Positions 1 through 7,478 of a stretch of 64,000 nt of DNA are shown one piece after another. A model generated the notes under the pieces. The model was given only the letters and a program-made list of their open reading frames with translations. It did not search any database and was not told the origin of the DNA. The first letter of the stretch is position 1; every line of letters begins with the position of its first letter. The stretch spans positions 1-64,000 of the forward strand of contig NZ_BBYK01000055.1 in the NCBI RefSeq assembly GCF_001570365.1. Direction: 5' to 3'. Origin of the DNA: Microtetraspora fusca. Its GTDB lineage: Bacteria; Actinomycetota; Actinomycetes; Streptosporangiales; Streptosporangiaceae. A program made the translations under genes and the position numbers.

Positions 1-944
1 CCGGACTCCTCGTGGCCGCCGTGCTCGCCGGCCGCCGCCGCGCCGTCCGCGTGGAGGGTGAAGTCCGCGGTGCGGACCGTGCCGTCATGCTGGAAGTCCA
101 GGAACAGCCGGTAGTCACCACGGCTGGGCGCCTCGGCGTAGAAGACGATCTCCGGGCCCGGCTGGGTCGTGCCGTCGCCCGGCTCACCGTCGGGGTGGAC
201 GTGCAGGTAGGCCAAGTCACCTCCCCGCAGCGCCACCAAGTGCCCGTAGGCGCCGAGGTAGGGCTGCAGGTCGGTGACCGGCTTGCCGTCCTTGCTGACC
301 TTGAGCGTGATCCGGCTCGCCCGCCCGGGGACCAGATCGCCGTCGAGGGTGACGGTGTATCCGTCCACCGTCGCGGTACGGCTCACGCCCGGCAGGGCCT
401 TCGGCGCGTAGTCGCCGGCGGCGTACAGGTCGGCGCCGAGAGTCATGCCGGTGCCGCCTTCGGGGGCGAAGTCGGCGAACATCCGGTACGCGCCGGCCGC
501 GGGGAGGGTCAGCGGCACCGACCACACACCATCGCCGGCCTCGGCCGGGTGCAGGTGCTGGAAGTGGGAGAGGTCCCGGGAGACCAGGATGAAGTGCAGC
601 TTCTTTTCGTGCTGCACCTGGTAGCCGGTGACCGGCTTGCCGTCCGGGCCGGTCACCGCGAACCGGAATTCCGTGTTCTTGCCCGGCTCGACCGTCGTGG
701 TCAGTGGGGTGAGCGTGTAGCCGTTCTGGGACACCTGAAGCCCTCCTGGAATGGCCGCCGTGTCGGCGGGAGTTGCCTGACCGGAGGCGGTGGGGACACC
801 GCCGGAGTCGCCGTGTGCGGTGTGCCCCTTGGGGGCCGGCGGGGTACCGACGCCGCCGACGGCGGTGCCGACCCCGAACGTCGCGCCGAAGACCACCGCG
901 AGTCCAAGGGCGTAGGCTCCGAGCTTGGCGGGGGTGTTCATCAT
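1..944 (-). CDS. Secreted metal-binding protein of the copper locus (partial, C-terminus beyond the window)
   Basis: An open frame starts with two in-frame ATG codons at 944 and 941 and leaves the window at base 1, so about 314 residues are visible. The first about 30 residues form one hydrophobic segment (AYALGLAVVFGATFGVGTAVG), read as a signal anchor or signal peptide. The exported part is beta-rich and histidine-rich, with the stretch HEKKLHFILVSRDLSHFQHL around residues 110-130, suited to binding a metal. I recognise it only as the type of exported protein often encoded beside actinobacterial CopZ/CsoR genes. Its ATG overlaps the TGA of the upstream chaperone gene (ATGA), so it is probably translationally coupled and under the same CsoR control. 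A periplasmic copper-binding role is inferred. Confidence 0.75.
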   Translation of the reverse strand, partial: MMNTPAKLGAYALGLAVVFGATFGVGTAVGGVGTPPAPKGHTAHGDSGGVPTASGQATPADTAAIPGGLQVSQNGYTLTPLTTTVEPGKNTEFRFAVTGPDGKPVTGYQVQHEKKLHFILVSRDLSHFQHLHPAEAGDGVWSVPLTLPAAGAYRMFADFAPEGGTGMTLGADLYAAGDYAPKALPGVSRTATVDGYTVTLDGDLVPGRASRITLKVSKDGKPVTDLQPYLGAYGHLVALRGGDLAYLHVHPDGEPGDGTTQPGPEIVFYAEAPSRGDYRLFLDFQHDGTVRTADFTLHADGAAAAGEHGGHEES

Positions 945-1150
945 CGATCCACCACTTCGTATCCGGCCTCTTCGACCGCTGCCGTGATCGTGGCAGCGTC
1001 GACGGGGCCCTCGCTTTCGACTGTCACCAGGCCGGTGGCGAGGTCCACCTCGACGCCCGTGACGCCGGCGACCTCTCCGACCTCTTCCTTGACCGAGCTG
1101 ACGCAGTGGCCGCAGGTCATGCCCTTGACGGTGTAGGTGGTGGTGGTCAT
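941..1150 (-). CDS. copZ: Copper chaperone CopZ (heavy-metal-associated domain), copy 1
   Basis: A 69-residue ferredoxin-like HMA domain protein with the metal motif GMTCGHC near residues 9-15 and the usual ending EEAGYEV. Proteins of this family carry Cu(I) in the cytoplasm and pass it to P-type ATPases or to CsoR. The open frame extends 34 codons further upstream, but that extension is proline/arginine rich and unlike the family. I chose the ATG at 1150 because AGGAGTG sits about 8 bases before it. It lies 37 bases downstream of csoR and overlaps the next gene by 4 bp, so csoR-copZ-secreted protein reads as one operon. Confidence 0.93.
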   Translation of the reverse strand: MTTTTYTVKGMTCGHCVSSVKEEVGEVAGVTGVEVDLATGLVTVESEGPVDAATITAAVEEAGYEVVDR

Positions 1151-1187
1151 AACGATCACTCCTGTCATTCGTGAATGTCGGTGAAGT

Positions 1188-1469
1188 TCAGGAACGGACC
1201 AGGCGGGCGATGGCGTCGGAGGCTTCCTTGATCTTGGCGTCCGCCTCCGCACCGCCCTTCGCCGTGGCGTCGGCCACGCAGTGGGCCATGTGCTCGTCCA
1301 GGAGGGCGAGGGCGAAGGACTGCAGGGCCCGGCTGGCCGCCGACACCTGGGTGAGGATGTCGATGCAGTATTTGTCCTCTTCGACCATCCGCTGCAGACC
1401 CCGGACCTGCCCCTCGATGCGGCGCAGCCGCCGGAGGTGCTCCTGCCTGGTGTCGCTGTATCCAGCCAT
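1188..1469 (-). CDS. csoR: Copper-sensing repressor CsoR
   Basis: A 93-residue all-helical CsoR/RcnR family repressor. The Cu(I) ligand set Cys-His-Cys is visible: the cysteine in DKYCIDIL, then the histidine and cysteine in LLDEHMAHC. The arginine-rich first helix (HLRRLRRIEGQVRGLQRM) is the DNA-contacting face in this family. I chose ATG 1469 over ATG 1499 because AGGAG lies 7 bases before it. Copper binding releases CsoR from GC-tract operators; a matching 17-bp box lies 40 bp upstream. It heads the operon with copZ and the secreted metal-binding protein and probably controls the other copper genes up to 5.1 kb. Confidence 0.95.
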   Translation of the reverse strand: MAGYSDTRQEHLRRLRRIEGQVRGLQRMVEEDKYCIDILTQVSAASRALQSFALALLDEHMAHCVADATAKGGAEADAKIKEASDAIARLVRS

Positions 1470-1508
1470 CTCCCCGCTCCTCTCGCTCAGGCTGACCATG
1501 CTAACACC

Positions 1509-1525
1509 ATACCCCCCTAGGGTAT
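1509..1525. promoter_or_regulatory. CsoR-type operator, box 1
   Basis: ATACCCCCCTAGGGTAT is a near-perfect inverted repeat of the form WTACCC-N5-GGGTAT. It sits between the csoR start and the end of the exporter gene, where the csoR promoter must be. The same 17-bp layout occurs four more times by position 4903. Confidence 0.8.
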
Positions 1526-1574
1526 TCCTCCGGTACCCGGGCGCGCTCCGGATGAAGCGCGCCTGGTCCCCACG

Positions 1575-3002
1575 TCACGCCCCGAGCGACGACGCCTCCC
1601 GCTCCCCGCTCTTCACGGCGGCGGCCTTCCGGCCGCGCATCAGCAGGAGGGAGAGCAGAGCGCCGAGCACGGCCACCGCGCCCGCGCCGACGAAGGCGGC
1701 CTGGAAGCCGTCGGTCATCCTGGGCAGGTTTCCCAGCTCGGCCGCCCCCTGCGACGTGGCGATCGCGGTCATGACCGCCAGACCGAGCGCCGAGCCCACC
1801 TGGTAGGTGGTGTTGACGATGCCCGAGGCGAGGCCGCTCTCCTCCGGCCGGGCGCCGGACATCGCCGACATCATGGCCGGAATGTAGGCCAGCGACATGC
1901 CGACCGCCGCCACCAGCGAGGCGGGCAGCACGTCGGCGGCGAAGGAGCCGTCGGGCCGGACCAGGGACAGCCCCCCGACGCCCGCGGCCAGGACGAGCAG
2001 GCCGATCACGATGAGCGGCTTGGCCCCGAACCGGCCGAGCAGCCGGGCGGTGATGCCGATCATGAAGATCATGATCGCGACGGTCATCGGGACCAGCGCC
2101 GCACCGCTCGGGAACGCCCCGTATCCCAGAACCTGCTGCAGGTAGAGGTTGAGGAAGTACCACATCGGGATCCAGGCGGCACCGAGCAGCGCCATCGCCA
2201 GGTTGGCCGTGGCGAGCCCGGGGGTGCGCCAGATCCGCAGCGGCATGAGCGGCTCACGGACCGACCGCTGGACGACGAGGAACAGCGCCAGCAGCGCCAC
2301 GGCTCCGACGGCCTGGGCGGCGGTGGCGCCGCCGCTCTGCTCGGGTGCCCGGACGATCGCGAACACGGCGAGGGCGATGCCGGCGGTGACCGCGACCGCG
2401 CCCAGCAGGTCGACCGATCCGCGCCTGCCCCGGACGGCCGGAAGCAGCGCGGGCACCGCGGCCAGCGTGGCCAGGCCGATCGGGACGTAGACGATGAACA
2501 CCCACGGCCAGCTCAGGTATTCGGTGATGACGCCGCCGAGGAAGACGCCCGCGGTGCCGCCCGCCGGGGCGGCCGCGCCGTACAGGGCCATGGCCTTGCC
2601 GAGTTCGCGCTGGTCGTGCCCGAAGAGCATCATGAGCAGGGTCATCGCGGCGGGCGCGATGAGCGCGCCGCCCACGCCCTGCACCGCCCGGCCGATGATC
2701 TCCACCGCCGGGCTGCTCGCCACCGCCGCGACGACGGATCCGGCGATCAGTACGACCCAGCCTGCGGTGAACACCTTGCGCGCGCCGAGCAGGTCGGAAA
2801 GCCGCCCGCCGAGCAGCAGCAGCCCGCCGAAGGCGACGACGTAGGCGTTGAAGACCCACTGCAGGTCGCCCTGGGAGAAGCCGAGGTCGCGCTGCATGTC
2901 CGGTAAGGCGACTCCGATGATCGAGGTGTCCATGATGACCATGAACTGCGCGGCGGCGAGCACGATCAGCGCCTGCCACCTGCGGGGATTGACGGCATTC
3001 AT
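1575..3002 (-). CDS. MFS drug exporter, DHA2 (EmrB/QacA) type
   Basis: A 475-residue membrane protein with about 14 predicted helices. MFS landmarks are present: MDTSIIGVALPDM in helix 1, motif A GGRLSDLLGARKVF after helix 2, and motif C-like glycine/proline-rich helix 5 (GVGGALIAPAAM). DHA2 proteins are proton antiporters for drugs and hydrophobic cations. The open frame runs to 3095, but AGGAG stands 6 bases before ATG 3002, so I start there. It is embedded between copper genes on the same strand, yet nothing in its sequence shows a metal substrate. The upstream 185 bp contain a strong hairpin and a 14-bp palindrome that could be its own control site. Confidence 0.9.
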   Translation of the reverse strand: MNAVNPRRWQALIVLAAAQFMVIMDTSIIGVALPDMQRDLGFSQGDLQWVFNAYVVAFGGLLLLGGRLSDLLGARKVFTAGWVVLIAGSVVAAVASSPAVEIIGRAVQGVGGALIAPAAMTLLMMLFGHDQRELGKAMALYGAAAPAGGTAGVFLGGVITEYLSWPWVFIVYVPIGLATLAAVPALLPAVRGRRGSVDLLGAVAVTAGIALAVFAIVRAPEQSGGATAAQAVGAVALLALFLVVQRSVREPLMPLRIWRTPGLATANLAMALLGAAWIPMWYFLNLYLQQVLGYGAFPSGAALVPMTVAIMIFMIGITARLLGRFGAKPLIVIGLLVLAAGVGGLSLVRPDGSFAADVLPASLVAAVGMSLAYIPAMMSAMSGARPEESGLASGIVNTTYQVGSALGLAVMTAIATSQGAAELGNLPRMTDGFQAAFVGAGAVAVLGALLSLLLMRGRKAAAVKSGEREASSLGA

Positions 3003-3077
3003 GCCTGTCTCCTGGTTCTTCGCACCATAGGATGCGAAACGGGGATTGGGTGTGATGACGAGTCCGACCGGCCCCCA

Positions 3078-3107
3078 GGTGGGCGTGCACGGCAATGCAC
3101 GCCCACC
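3078..3107. terminator. Perfect 12-bp hairpin, probable terminator of the upstream chaperone gene
   Basis: GGTGGGCGTGCA and its exact complement are separated by the 6-base loop CGGCAA. There is no T tract, as is common in high-G+C terminators. It lies 80 bp past the end of the second copZ and 76 bp before the exporter start, so an operator or attenuator role for the exporter is the alternative. Confidence 0.55.
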
Positions 3108-3111
3108 CCTT

Positions 3112-3125
3112 ACGTCCCGGGACGT
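3112..3125. promoter_or_regulatory. 14-bp perfect palindrome before the exporter gene
   Basis: ACGTCCCGGGACGT is fully self-complementary and lies 110 bp upstream of the exporter start codon, just beside the hairpin. It does not match the CsoR boxes. A dimeric repressor site is plausible but no cognate regulator is evident nearby. Confidence 0.4.
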
Positions 3126-3187
3126 TCTCCCGGCTCCCGACGGGCCACTACTTCGCGGTCCCTCGAGGGCTTTCCGCGTGGCCTTCG

Positions 3188-3463
3188 CTAGGCCGGCGTC
3201 CCGGCCGGCTCGTAGCCGGCCTCCTCCACCGCGGCGCGGATCTCCTCGTCGGAGAAGCCCGCCCCGCTGACGGTGACGGCGCCGGTCGCCAGATCGACGG
3301 CCACGCCGGTCACCCCGGCGACCTTGCCGATCTCACCGGAGACCGACGAGACGCAATGACCGCAGGTCATACCGCTGACCGAATAGACCCGCGTGGCGTC
3401 GTCGCCGATCGCCACGGTCGTGGCAGCGGCCTCTCCGCTACAGCAGGAACATGCCGTGGACAT
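3188..3463 (-). CDS. Copper chaperone CopZ, copy 2, with N-terminal Cys-rich tail
   Basis: A 91-residue protein: an N-terminal tail with the cluster CSCC at residues 5-8, then an HMA domain with GMTCGHC near residues 33-39. The tail is absent from copies 1 and 3 and adds up to three further thiols, so this form could hold extra Cu(I) or transfer it differently (inference). ATG 3463 is chosen because AGGAGGG precedes it by about 6 bases; the upstream ATG codons fall inside the operator region. Two CsoR-type boxes lie 20 and 56 bp before the start. The gene ends 185 bp before the exporter. Confidence 0.9.
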   Translation of the reverse strand: MSTACSCCSGEAAATTVAIGDDATRVYSVSGMTCGHCVSSVSGEIGKVAGVTGVAVDLATGAVTVSGAGFSDEEIRAAVEEAGYEPAGTPA

Positions 3464-3482
3464 GAGCTTCCCTCCTTGGCGA

Positions 3483-3499
3483 ATACCCATGGGGGGTAT
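3483..3499. promoter_or_regulatory. CsoR-type operator, box 2
   Basis: ATACCCATGGGGGGTAT, form WTACCC-N5-GGGTAT, 20 bp upstream of the second copZ start. It is identical in its core to box 4 at 4827. Confidence 0.8.
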
Positions 3500-3518
3500 C
3501 CAGCGACGAGAACGTAAC

Positions 3519-3535
3519 ATACCCCCAAGGGGTTT
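3519..3535. promoter_or_regulatory. CsoR-type operator, box 3
   Basis: ATACCCCCAAGGGGTTT matches the box in 16 of the fixed half-site positions except the last A. It lies between the divergence-free junction of the flavoprotein 3' end (3551) and the second copZ promoter, 36 bp from box 2. Confidence 0.65.
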
Positions 3536-3550
3536 CTCAAGTGGTGCGGG

Positions 3551-4771
3551 TCACGATGCGGCGACCTCGAGCACATCCCCGGCGGCTATCCCGCGCTTCA
3601 GCCGGTTCAGCTCCTTCGGAGCGTTCACGCCGACGGCGCCCACGAGGACACCACTCCTGAGGAAGGCCACGGCGAAGCTGTCCTCTTCCGGCGCACCGTG
3701 CACCGTTCGCGCCTCGTCGGCGAGGTGTGGCAGACCGGCGGTCTGGATCCGCGCCCCATGCGCGTGCGTCCCGAACGAGGGCACGTCCGCATACGGCACG
3801 GCGCTCTCGGGGCCGGCAAGGAGGTTGCGCGCGGCGACCGCCCCCTGGCCGTTGGCGTTGGCCCAGTGCTCCACACGCACGAGCGCACCCCCGTACAACT
3901 CGTGCCGCCAGCGCGCGACGTCACCGGCCGCGACGATGGTCGACGTCCCCTCGGCGAACAGCGACGGCGTGCAGACCACTCCGTCGTCGAGCGCGAGACC
4001 GCTGCCTTCCAACCACTCGACGTTGGGCACGATGCCCATGCCCGCGACGACGAGGTCGGCCGGGATCGACCGCCCGCCTTCGAGTCGTACGCCGGTCACC
4101 CGGCCGCCCCCCTCGAAACCGGCCACCCGGACGCCGGAGATCAACTCGACACCGTTCTTCCGGTGGTGGGCGGCCAGCCAGCGCGCCGAGTCCGTCCCGA
4201 GGACGCGGTGCATCGGGTAGGGCCCGGCGTCGATGAGCGTCACGGTCAGGCCGAGCGCCCTGGCCGTCGAGGCGATCTCACCGCCGATGAATCCTCCGCC
4301 GACGATGACCAGGTTCCGGTGCCCGGCAAGGTCGGCGCGCAGCGCCAGCGCGTCGTCGATCGTGCGCAGTTCGTGGACTCCCCCGGGCCGTTCGGCGAGC
4401 CTCCGCGGTCTGGCGCCGGTCGCGATGACCAGGCCGTCGAACGGGATCTCCGCGCCGTCGTCCAGAGTTACGGAGCCACCCCCGGCGCCCGCAGCGGCGG
4501 CCCCCGCTCCGCCTCCCGCGCCGTCGAGGCGCAGCCGTACGGCCCGCCGGTTCCGGAGCCACTCTCCGCCGATTTCCTCGGCGCCGGGAAGGGTCACGTC
4601 GTCGTCGCCGCGCAGCACGCTCTTCGAGAGTGGCGGACGGTTGTACGGCCGGTGCGCCTCCTCGCCGATCAGGGTGATGTCACCGGCGAATCCCTCGCTG
4701 CGCAGGGTCTGCACGGCGCGCAATCCGGCAAGTGACGCGCCGACGACCGCGATTCTGCTGATGTCTGCCAT
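3551..4771 (-). CDS. FAD/NAD(P)H-dependent ferredoxin-reductase-like oxidoreductase
   Basis: A 406-residue two-dinucleotide-fold flavoprotein of the rubredoxin/ferredoxin reductase family. The FAD-binding Rossmann motif VVGASLAGLRAV is at the N-terminus, NAD-binding VIVGGGFIGGEIA near residue 157, and the second FAD motif AAGDVARW near residue 290. Such enzymes pass electrons from NAD(P)H to small iron-sulfur proteins; the partner is not in the window. A low-complexity alanine/glycine loop (about residues 86-100) is odd. The open frame reaches 5137, but the family start motif begins at ATG 4771. No ribosome site is visible there, while TATGGT lies 8 bases upstream, so a leaderless transcript is possible. 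CsoR boxes 4 and 5 lie upstream. Confidence 0.85.
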   Translation of the reverse strand: MADISRIAVVGASLAGLRAVQTLRSEGFAGDITLIGEEAHRPYNRPPLSKSVLRGDDDVTLPGAEEIGGEWLRNRRAVRLRLDGAGGGAGAAAAGAGGGSVTLDDGAEIPFDGLVIATGARPRRLAERPGGVHELRTIDDALALRADLAGHRNLVIVGGGFIGGEIASTARALGLTVTLIDAGPYPMHRVLGTDSARWLAAHHRKNGVELISGVRVAGFEGGGRVTGVRLEGGRSIPADLVVAGMGIVPNVEWLEGSGLALDDGVVCTPSLFAEGTSTIVAAGDVARWRHELYGGALVRVEHWANANGQGAVAARNLLAGPESAVPYADVPSFGTHAHGARIQTAGLPHLADEARTVHGAPEEDSFAVAFLRSGVLVGAVGVNAPKELNRLKRGIAAGDVLEVAAS

Positions 4772-4782
4772 GACGCCGAACC

Positions 4783-4799
4783 ATACTGGGGCAGGGTAT
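4783..4799. promoter_or_regulatory. Weak CsoR-like half box
   Basis: ATACTGGGGCAGGGTAT keeps the ATAC and GGGTAT ends and the 17-bp length but loses the left C tract. It lies immediately upstream of the flavoprotein start, overlapping the likely promoter. May be a low-affinity site or chance. Confidence 0.35.
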
Positions 4800-4826
4800 G
4801 ACTGACGATGTGATGTGGATCTCAAT

Positions 4827-4843
4827 TTACCCATGGGGGGTAT
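4827..4843. promoter_or_regulatory. CsoR-type operator, box 4
   Basis: TTACCCATGGGGGGTAT, form WTACCC-N5-GGGTAT, in the 147-bp divergent region between the flavoprotein (minus) and the third copZ (plus). Confidence 0.8.
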
Positions 4844-4886
4844 GGCTTGCGGTTCGGCCACCCGCATGACTATCTTTCCCTGGACG

Positions 4887-4903
4887 TTACCCACCCGGGG
4901 TAT
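4887..4903. promoter_or_regulatory. CsoR-type operator, box 5
   Basis: TTACCCACCCGGGGTAT, same layout, 16 bp upstream of the third copZ start codon and just before its ribosome site. The spacing would let CsoR block that promoter. Confidence 0.8.
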
Positions 4904-4918
4904 TTGCGAAGGAGCGAC

Positions 4919-5128
4919 ATGAGCGTCAGCACGTACACCGTCACCGGCATGACCTGCGGCCACTGCGTGGGCACGGTGACGTCCGAGATCGGTAAGGTCA
5001 CCGGAGTCACCGGGGTCGAGGTCGAGCTGGCGACCGGCAAGGTGACCGTGACGAGCGACGGCCCGCTGGACGAGGCCCTCGTGCGGGACGCCGTCGAAGA
5101 GGCGGGCTACGAAGTCGCCGCCAACTGA
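4919..5128 (+). CDS. Copper chaperone CopZ, copy 3
   Basis: A 69-residue HMA domain protein, closely similar to copy 1, with the Cu(I) motif GMTCGHC near residues 9-15 and the ending EEAGYEVAAN. AAGGAG is 5 bases before ATG 4919, which decides the start over the in-frame codon at 4847. It is transcribed divergently from the flavoprotein, with CsoR boxes 4 and 5 between them. A perfect 18-bp hairpin follows 21 bp after the stop, so it is a single-gene transcript. Three chaperone genes within 4 kb, and no copper ATPase in view, suggest the CopA gene lies beyond the left edge (inference). Confidence 0.92.
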   Translation: MSVSTYTVTGMTCGHCVGTVTSEIGKVTGVTGVEVELATGKVTVTSDGPLDEALVRDAVEEAGYEVAAN

Positions 5129-5149
5129 GCGCGCCATACCGGCAACCGA

Positions 5150-5189
5150 CGGCCGAGCCGAGGCGGGAATCCCCGCCTCGGCTCGGCCG
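5150..5189. terminator. Strong intrinsic-type terminator hairpin
   Basis: A perfect 18-bp stem (5150-5167 with 5172-5189) and a 4-base loop AATC, 21 bp after the third copZ stop. No T tract follows, as usual at this base composition. Confidence 0.85.
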
Positions 5190-5419
5190 TGCCCGTGACA
5201 GCGTCAACTGCTCCCAGGCGCTCGCCACATGCTCAGCCGACGAGGTAGGAGGCACGCCGACGCCCAAGGCGGTGGCGGCGGGACGCTTCGCCAGGCAGGT
5301 CGGCGGCTCGTTTCAGTCGGATTCCGGTCACCCGATCCAAGAGCGAAGGCCCAGGTCAGGCACGGTTACTTGAGCTTCCGAAGCGGGATAGAACGCCGGA
5401 CGTCCCAGCAGGCCGCATC

Positions 5420-5764
5420 ATGGAAAGCGTCCGATCGCCGGTTATACGAGGCGGCGGGGTGATCCGGATGATCAGGCAGCCGGGCCTGATCACCACTCTT
5501 GTCGACCTGTTCGAGCACATCTGGAGCAGGGCCAGGGATGTCGCCGAGCCGGTGCAGCGGTTGACCGCGCGTGAGCGCGAGGTGCTCGGACTCATTGCCG
5601 AAGGGCGCTCCAACAGCGCGGTGGCCCGCGCGCTGTCGATCACTGAGGCGGCTGTCGGGAAGCATGTGGCCAGCGTGTTCGCCAAGCTTGAGCTACCGGC
5701 GACCGAGGATGACAACCGGCGGGTGCCGGCCGTGCTCGCCCATCTGCGGGGCACCGCGAGGTAG
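5420..5764 (+). pseudogene. LuxR-type HTH protein lacking its N-terminal domain
   Basis: A 114-residue frame whose residues about 48-110 are a LuxR/NarL C-terminal DNA-binding domain (LTAREREVLGLIAEGRSNSA, then the recognition helix region ITEAAVGKHVASVFAKLEL). The tail DDNRRV..VLAHL is the usual end of actinobacterial response regulators. The receiver or sensor domain expected before it is absent: upstream sequence has stops in this frame and no recognisable receiver motif. I therefore read it as a truncated regulator, though a short stand-alone HTH protein remains possible. No ribosome site is evident at ATG 5420. Confidence 0.55.
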
Positions 5765-5834
5765 TGCCAGGCCTACCTTTTCCTCATCTTGCCGCCCATT
5801 GCTCGACGATCCGGCGCCCGGTTCAATAAACGGC

Positions 5835-6371
5835 ATGCAGAAAATGACTGGATTGCTGATCGGTGCGGTCTTCGGCGCAGTTTTCGTTGTCGTCAACGCA
5901 CAGAGCCCACTAAATCCCGTGGCCGTGATTCTTCTGAAAGTGGCTGCCTGCCTGGCAGCCGCAGGTGTTCTGGCCATGTGGTTCGTCTCCGCCCGGAGGG
6001 AGCGATCCGCCGACGGAGTGCAGCAGAACATGTTTAGCCGTGGATACCTGGTCGTCGTCGCCGCCGAGGTGATCCTTCTCTTCGGCGGGATCAGGATGCT
6101 GGCGATATGGGGGCGTCCCGAAGAGGGCAACGTGGCCTGGGTGGCGTTGGTGGTCGGCGTTCACTTCATCGCGCTTGCGCCGATCTGGAAAGAATGGGGC
6201 ATCGCCGTACCCGGTGTGCTCCTCACCGTGCTGGGCGCGGCCGGTCTTGTCCTGGCCTCGACGACCGCCGTCGTCTGGGTGCCGTTCGTCAGCGGGGTCC
6301 TGTCCGGAGTAGTGCTGCTGACCGGCAGCGTCGCCTTTGGCTGGCGTGCGGTGACAGCTCGAACGGCCTAA
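5835..6371 (+). CDS. Integral membrane protein of unknown function
   Basis: A 178-residue protein with about six hydrophobic helices (for example TGLLIGAVFGAVFVVVNA and VAVILLKVAACLAAAGVLAM near the start). I do not recognise the family and see no catalytic motif. The start at ATG 5835 gives a normal N-terminus (MQKMTG) leading into the first helix; the open frame itself extends back into the LuxR fragment. The sequence ACTAAAT and AATAAA stretches around it are slightly richer in A+T than neighbours. It sits alone between decayed genes. Confidence 0.65.
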   Translation: MQKMTGLLIGAVFGAVFVVVNAQSPLNPVAVILLKVAACLAAAGVLAMWFVSARRERSADGVQQNMFSRGYLVVVAAEVILLFGGIRMLAIWGRPEEGNVAWVALVVGVHFIALAPIWKEWGIAVPGVLLTVLGAAGLVLASTTAVVWVPFVSGVLSGVVLLTGSVAFGWRAVTARTA

Positions 6372-6558
6372 GCAGCATGGGCGTCGTTCTGGCCCCATCC
6401 GGTTCAGCGCTCCTCCTGCCGGATGCGGGCCAGGAGAGGCGTCCAGCGCTCGTGGCCGGTTGCCCCTGCCTGCCCCACACTCGTTGCGCGGCAGGATCAG
6501 GGGCCGCTCTTCCGGGGACTCGTCGCCGGCCCCGTCGACACGGCACATCACAAGGTCG

Positions 6559-6776
6559 TCAGGCCGGACCGCACCGCTTCGGCGTCCCGAGCAGGTCGCA
6601 GGACTTGTCCGCCGCGACGATGAGAGTAATGGCCGCGTGGCCGAGCACGAGCCCCCCCACAGGAAGGACCACCGACCGCCCGCGGAGTCCCGCGCTGAGA
6701 GTGAACGCCCAGTCCGCGCCCGGCACCACGACGAGCAACAAGGCGACACCCCAGGAAGAGAAAACGGAGCTGACAT
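6559..6776 (-). pseudogene. LysE-family translocator remnant (N-terminal fragment)
   Basis: Reading the minus strand, VVVPGADWAFTLSAGLRGRS and GGLVLGHAAITLIVAA are the first two helices of the LysE/RhtB amino-acid exporter family, which normally has about 200 residues and six helices. The likely start ATG at 6776 (MSAPFS) is one base out of frame with this segment; the slip is at a T run near 6760. After about residue 55 the similarity stops abruptly and the frame ends with unrelated residues (DKSCDLLGTPKRCGPA). Both a 1-nt frameshift and a 3' truncation are therefore present. Not functional as an exporter. Confidence 0.65.
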
Positions 6777-6821
6777 GGGCGCCTGCTCTGAAGGGTTCCG
6801 AAGCTCTGCCATCGTGTGGAC

Positions 6822-7430
6822 ATGGAACCCATCCCGCCGAATCGCGGCCGAGGCCGCATCATCATGCTGAACGGAGCGTCCAGCTCCGGGAAATCAACTC
6901 TGGCCAAGACACTCCAGCGGTCACTCGATGAGCCGTTTCTTCACGTCTCTTCCGACCAGTTCGTGGCGAGTGGCATGCTGCCGGAACGGCGCGAGAGCGA
7001 GGGGCGCTTCTCCTGGTGGAATGAGATGAGGCCCCGCTTCTTCCAAGGGTTTCACCACTGCCTGCCGGCCCTGGCAAGCGCAGGAAACGATCTGATCGTG
7101 GAGCACGTCATCGAATTCCGGACGTGGCGCGAATATCTGGCCCACCTACTGGCCGACTTCGACGTTTTCCTCGTCGGAGTGCATTGTGATCTCGCGGAGG
7201 TCGACCGGAGAGAACGCGAGCGCGGGGATCGCCGCATCGGCGAGGGCCGTGAACACGTCGAAATCAACGGCATACATACGTTCGGACCGTACGACTACGA
7301 GGTGGACACCACGGAGGGCGTATCACCCGTACTTGTGCGGTCGGTAGCAACCGCCTGGCGCTCAAGGGGCACCCGAGGGGTGCTGACCTCCTTCGACGCC
7401 TCCGGCAAGGAGGCCCCGGCTCCCGGCTGA
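6822..7430 (+). CDS. Chloramphenicol-phosphotransferase-like P-loop kinase
   Basis: A 202-residue P-loop protein. Walker A is GASSSGKST near residues 17-25, followed by the substrate-side motif SSDQF and, near residue 110, VGVHCDLAEVDRRERERGDR, the arginine-rich lid of the CPT/AAA_33 family. Members phosphorylate small molecules; the chloramphenicol enzyme is the archetype, but most genomic members have no known substrate, so resistance is not claimed. An in-frame GTG at 6816 is an alternative start; neither has a clear ribosome site. It stands alone, running toward the convergent phosphoesterase gene. Confidence 0.8.
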   Translation: MEPIPPNRGRGRIIMLNGASSSGKSTLAKTLQRSLDEPFLHVSSDQFVASGMLPERRESEGRFSWWNEMRPRFFQGFHHCLPALASAGNDLIVEHVIEFRTWREYLAHLLADFDVFLVGVHCDLAEVDRRERERGDRRIGEGREHVEINGIHTFGPYDYEVDTTEGVSPVLVRSVATAWRSRGTRGVLTSFDASGKEAPAPG

Positions 7431-7478
7431 TCGCGGAGTGTCCTACGTCGGCTCGTCCGCCATATCGGTCAACCACGC

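Noticed and set aside
6822-7430. Calling the P-loop kinase a chloramphenicol-resistance gene
   Set aside because: Family similarity alone does not show the substrate; most such homologues are uncharacterised.
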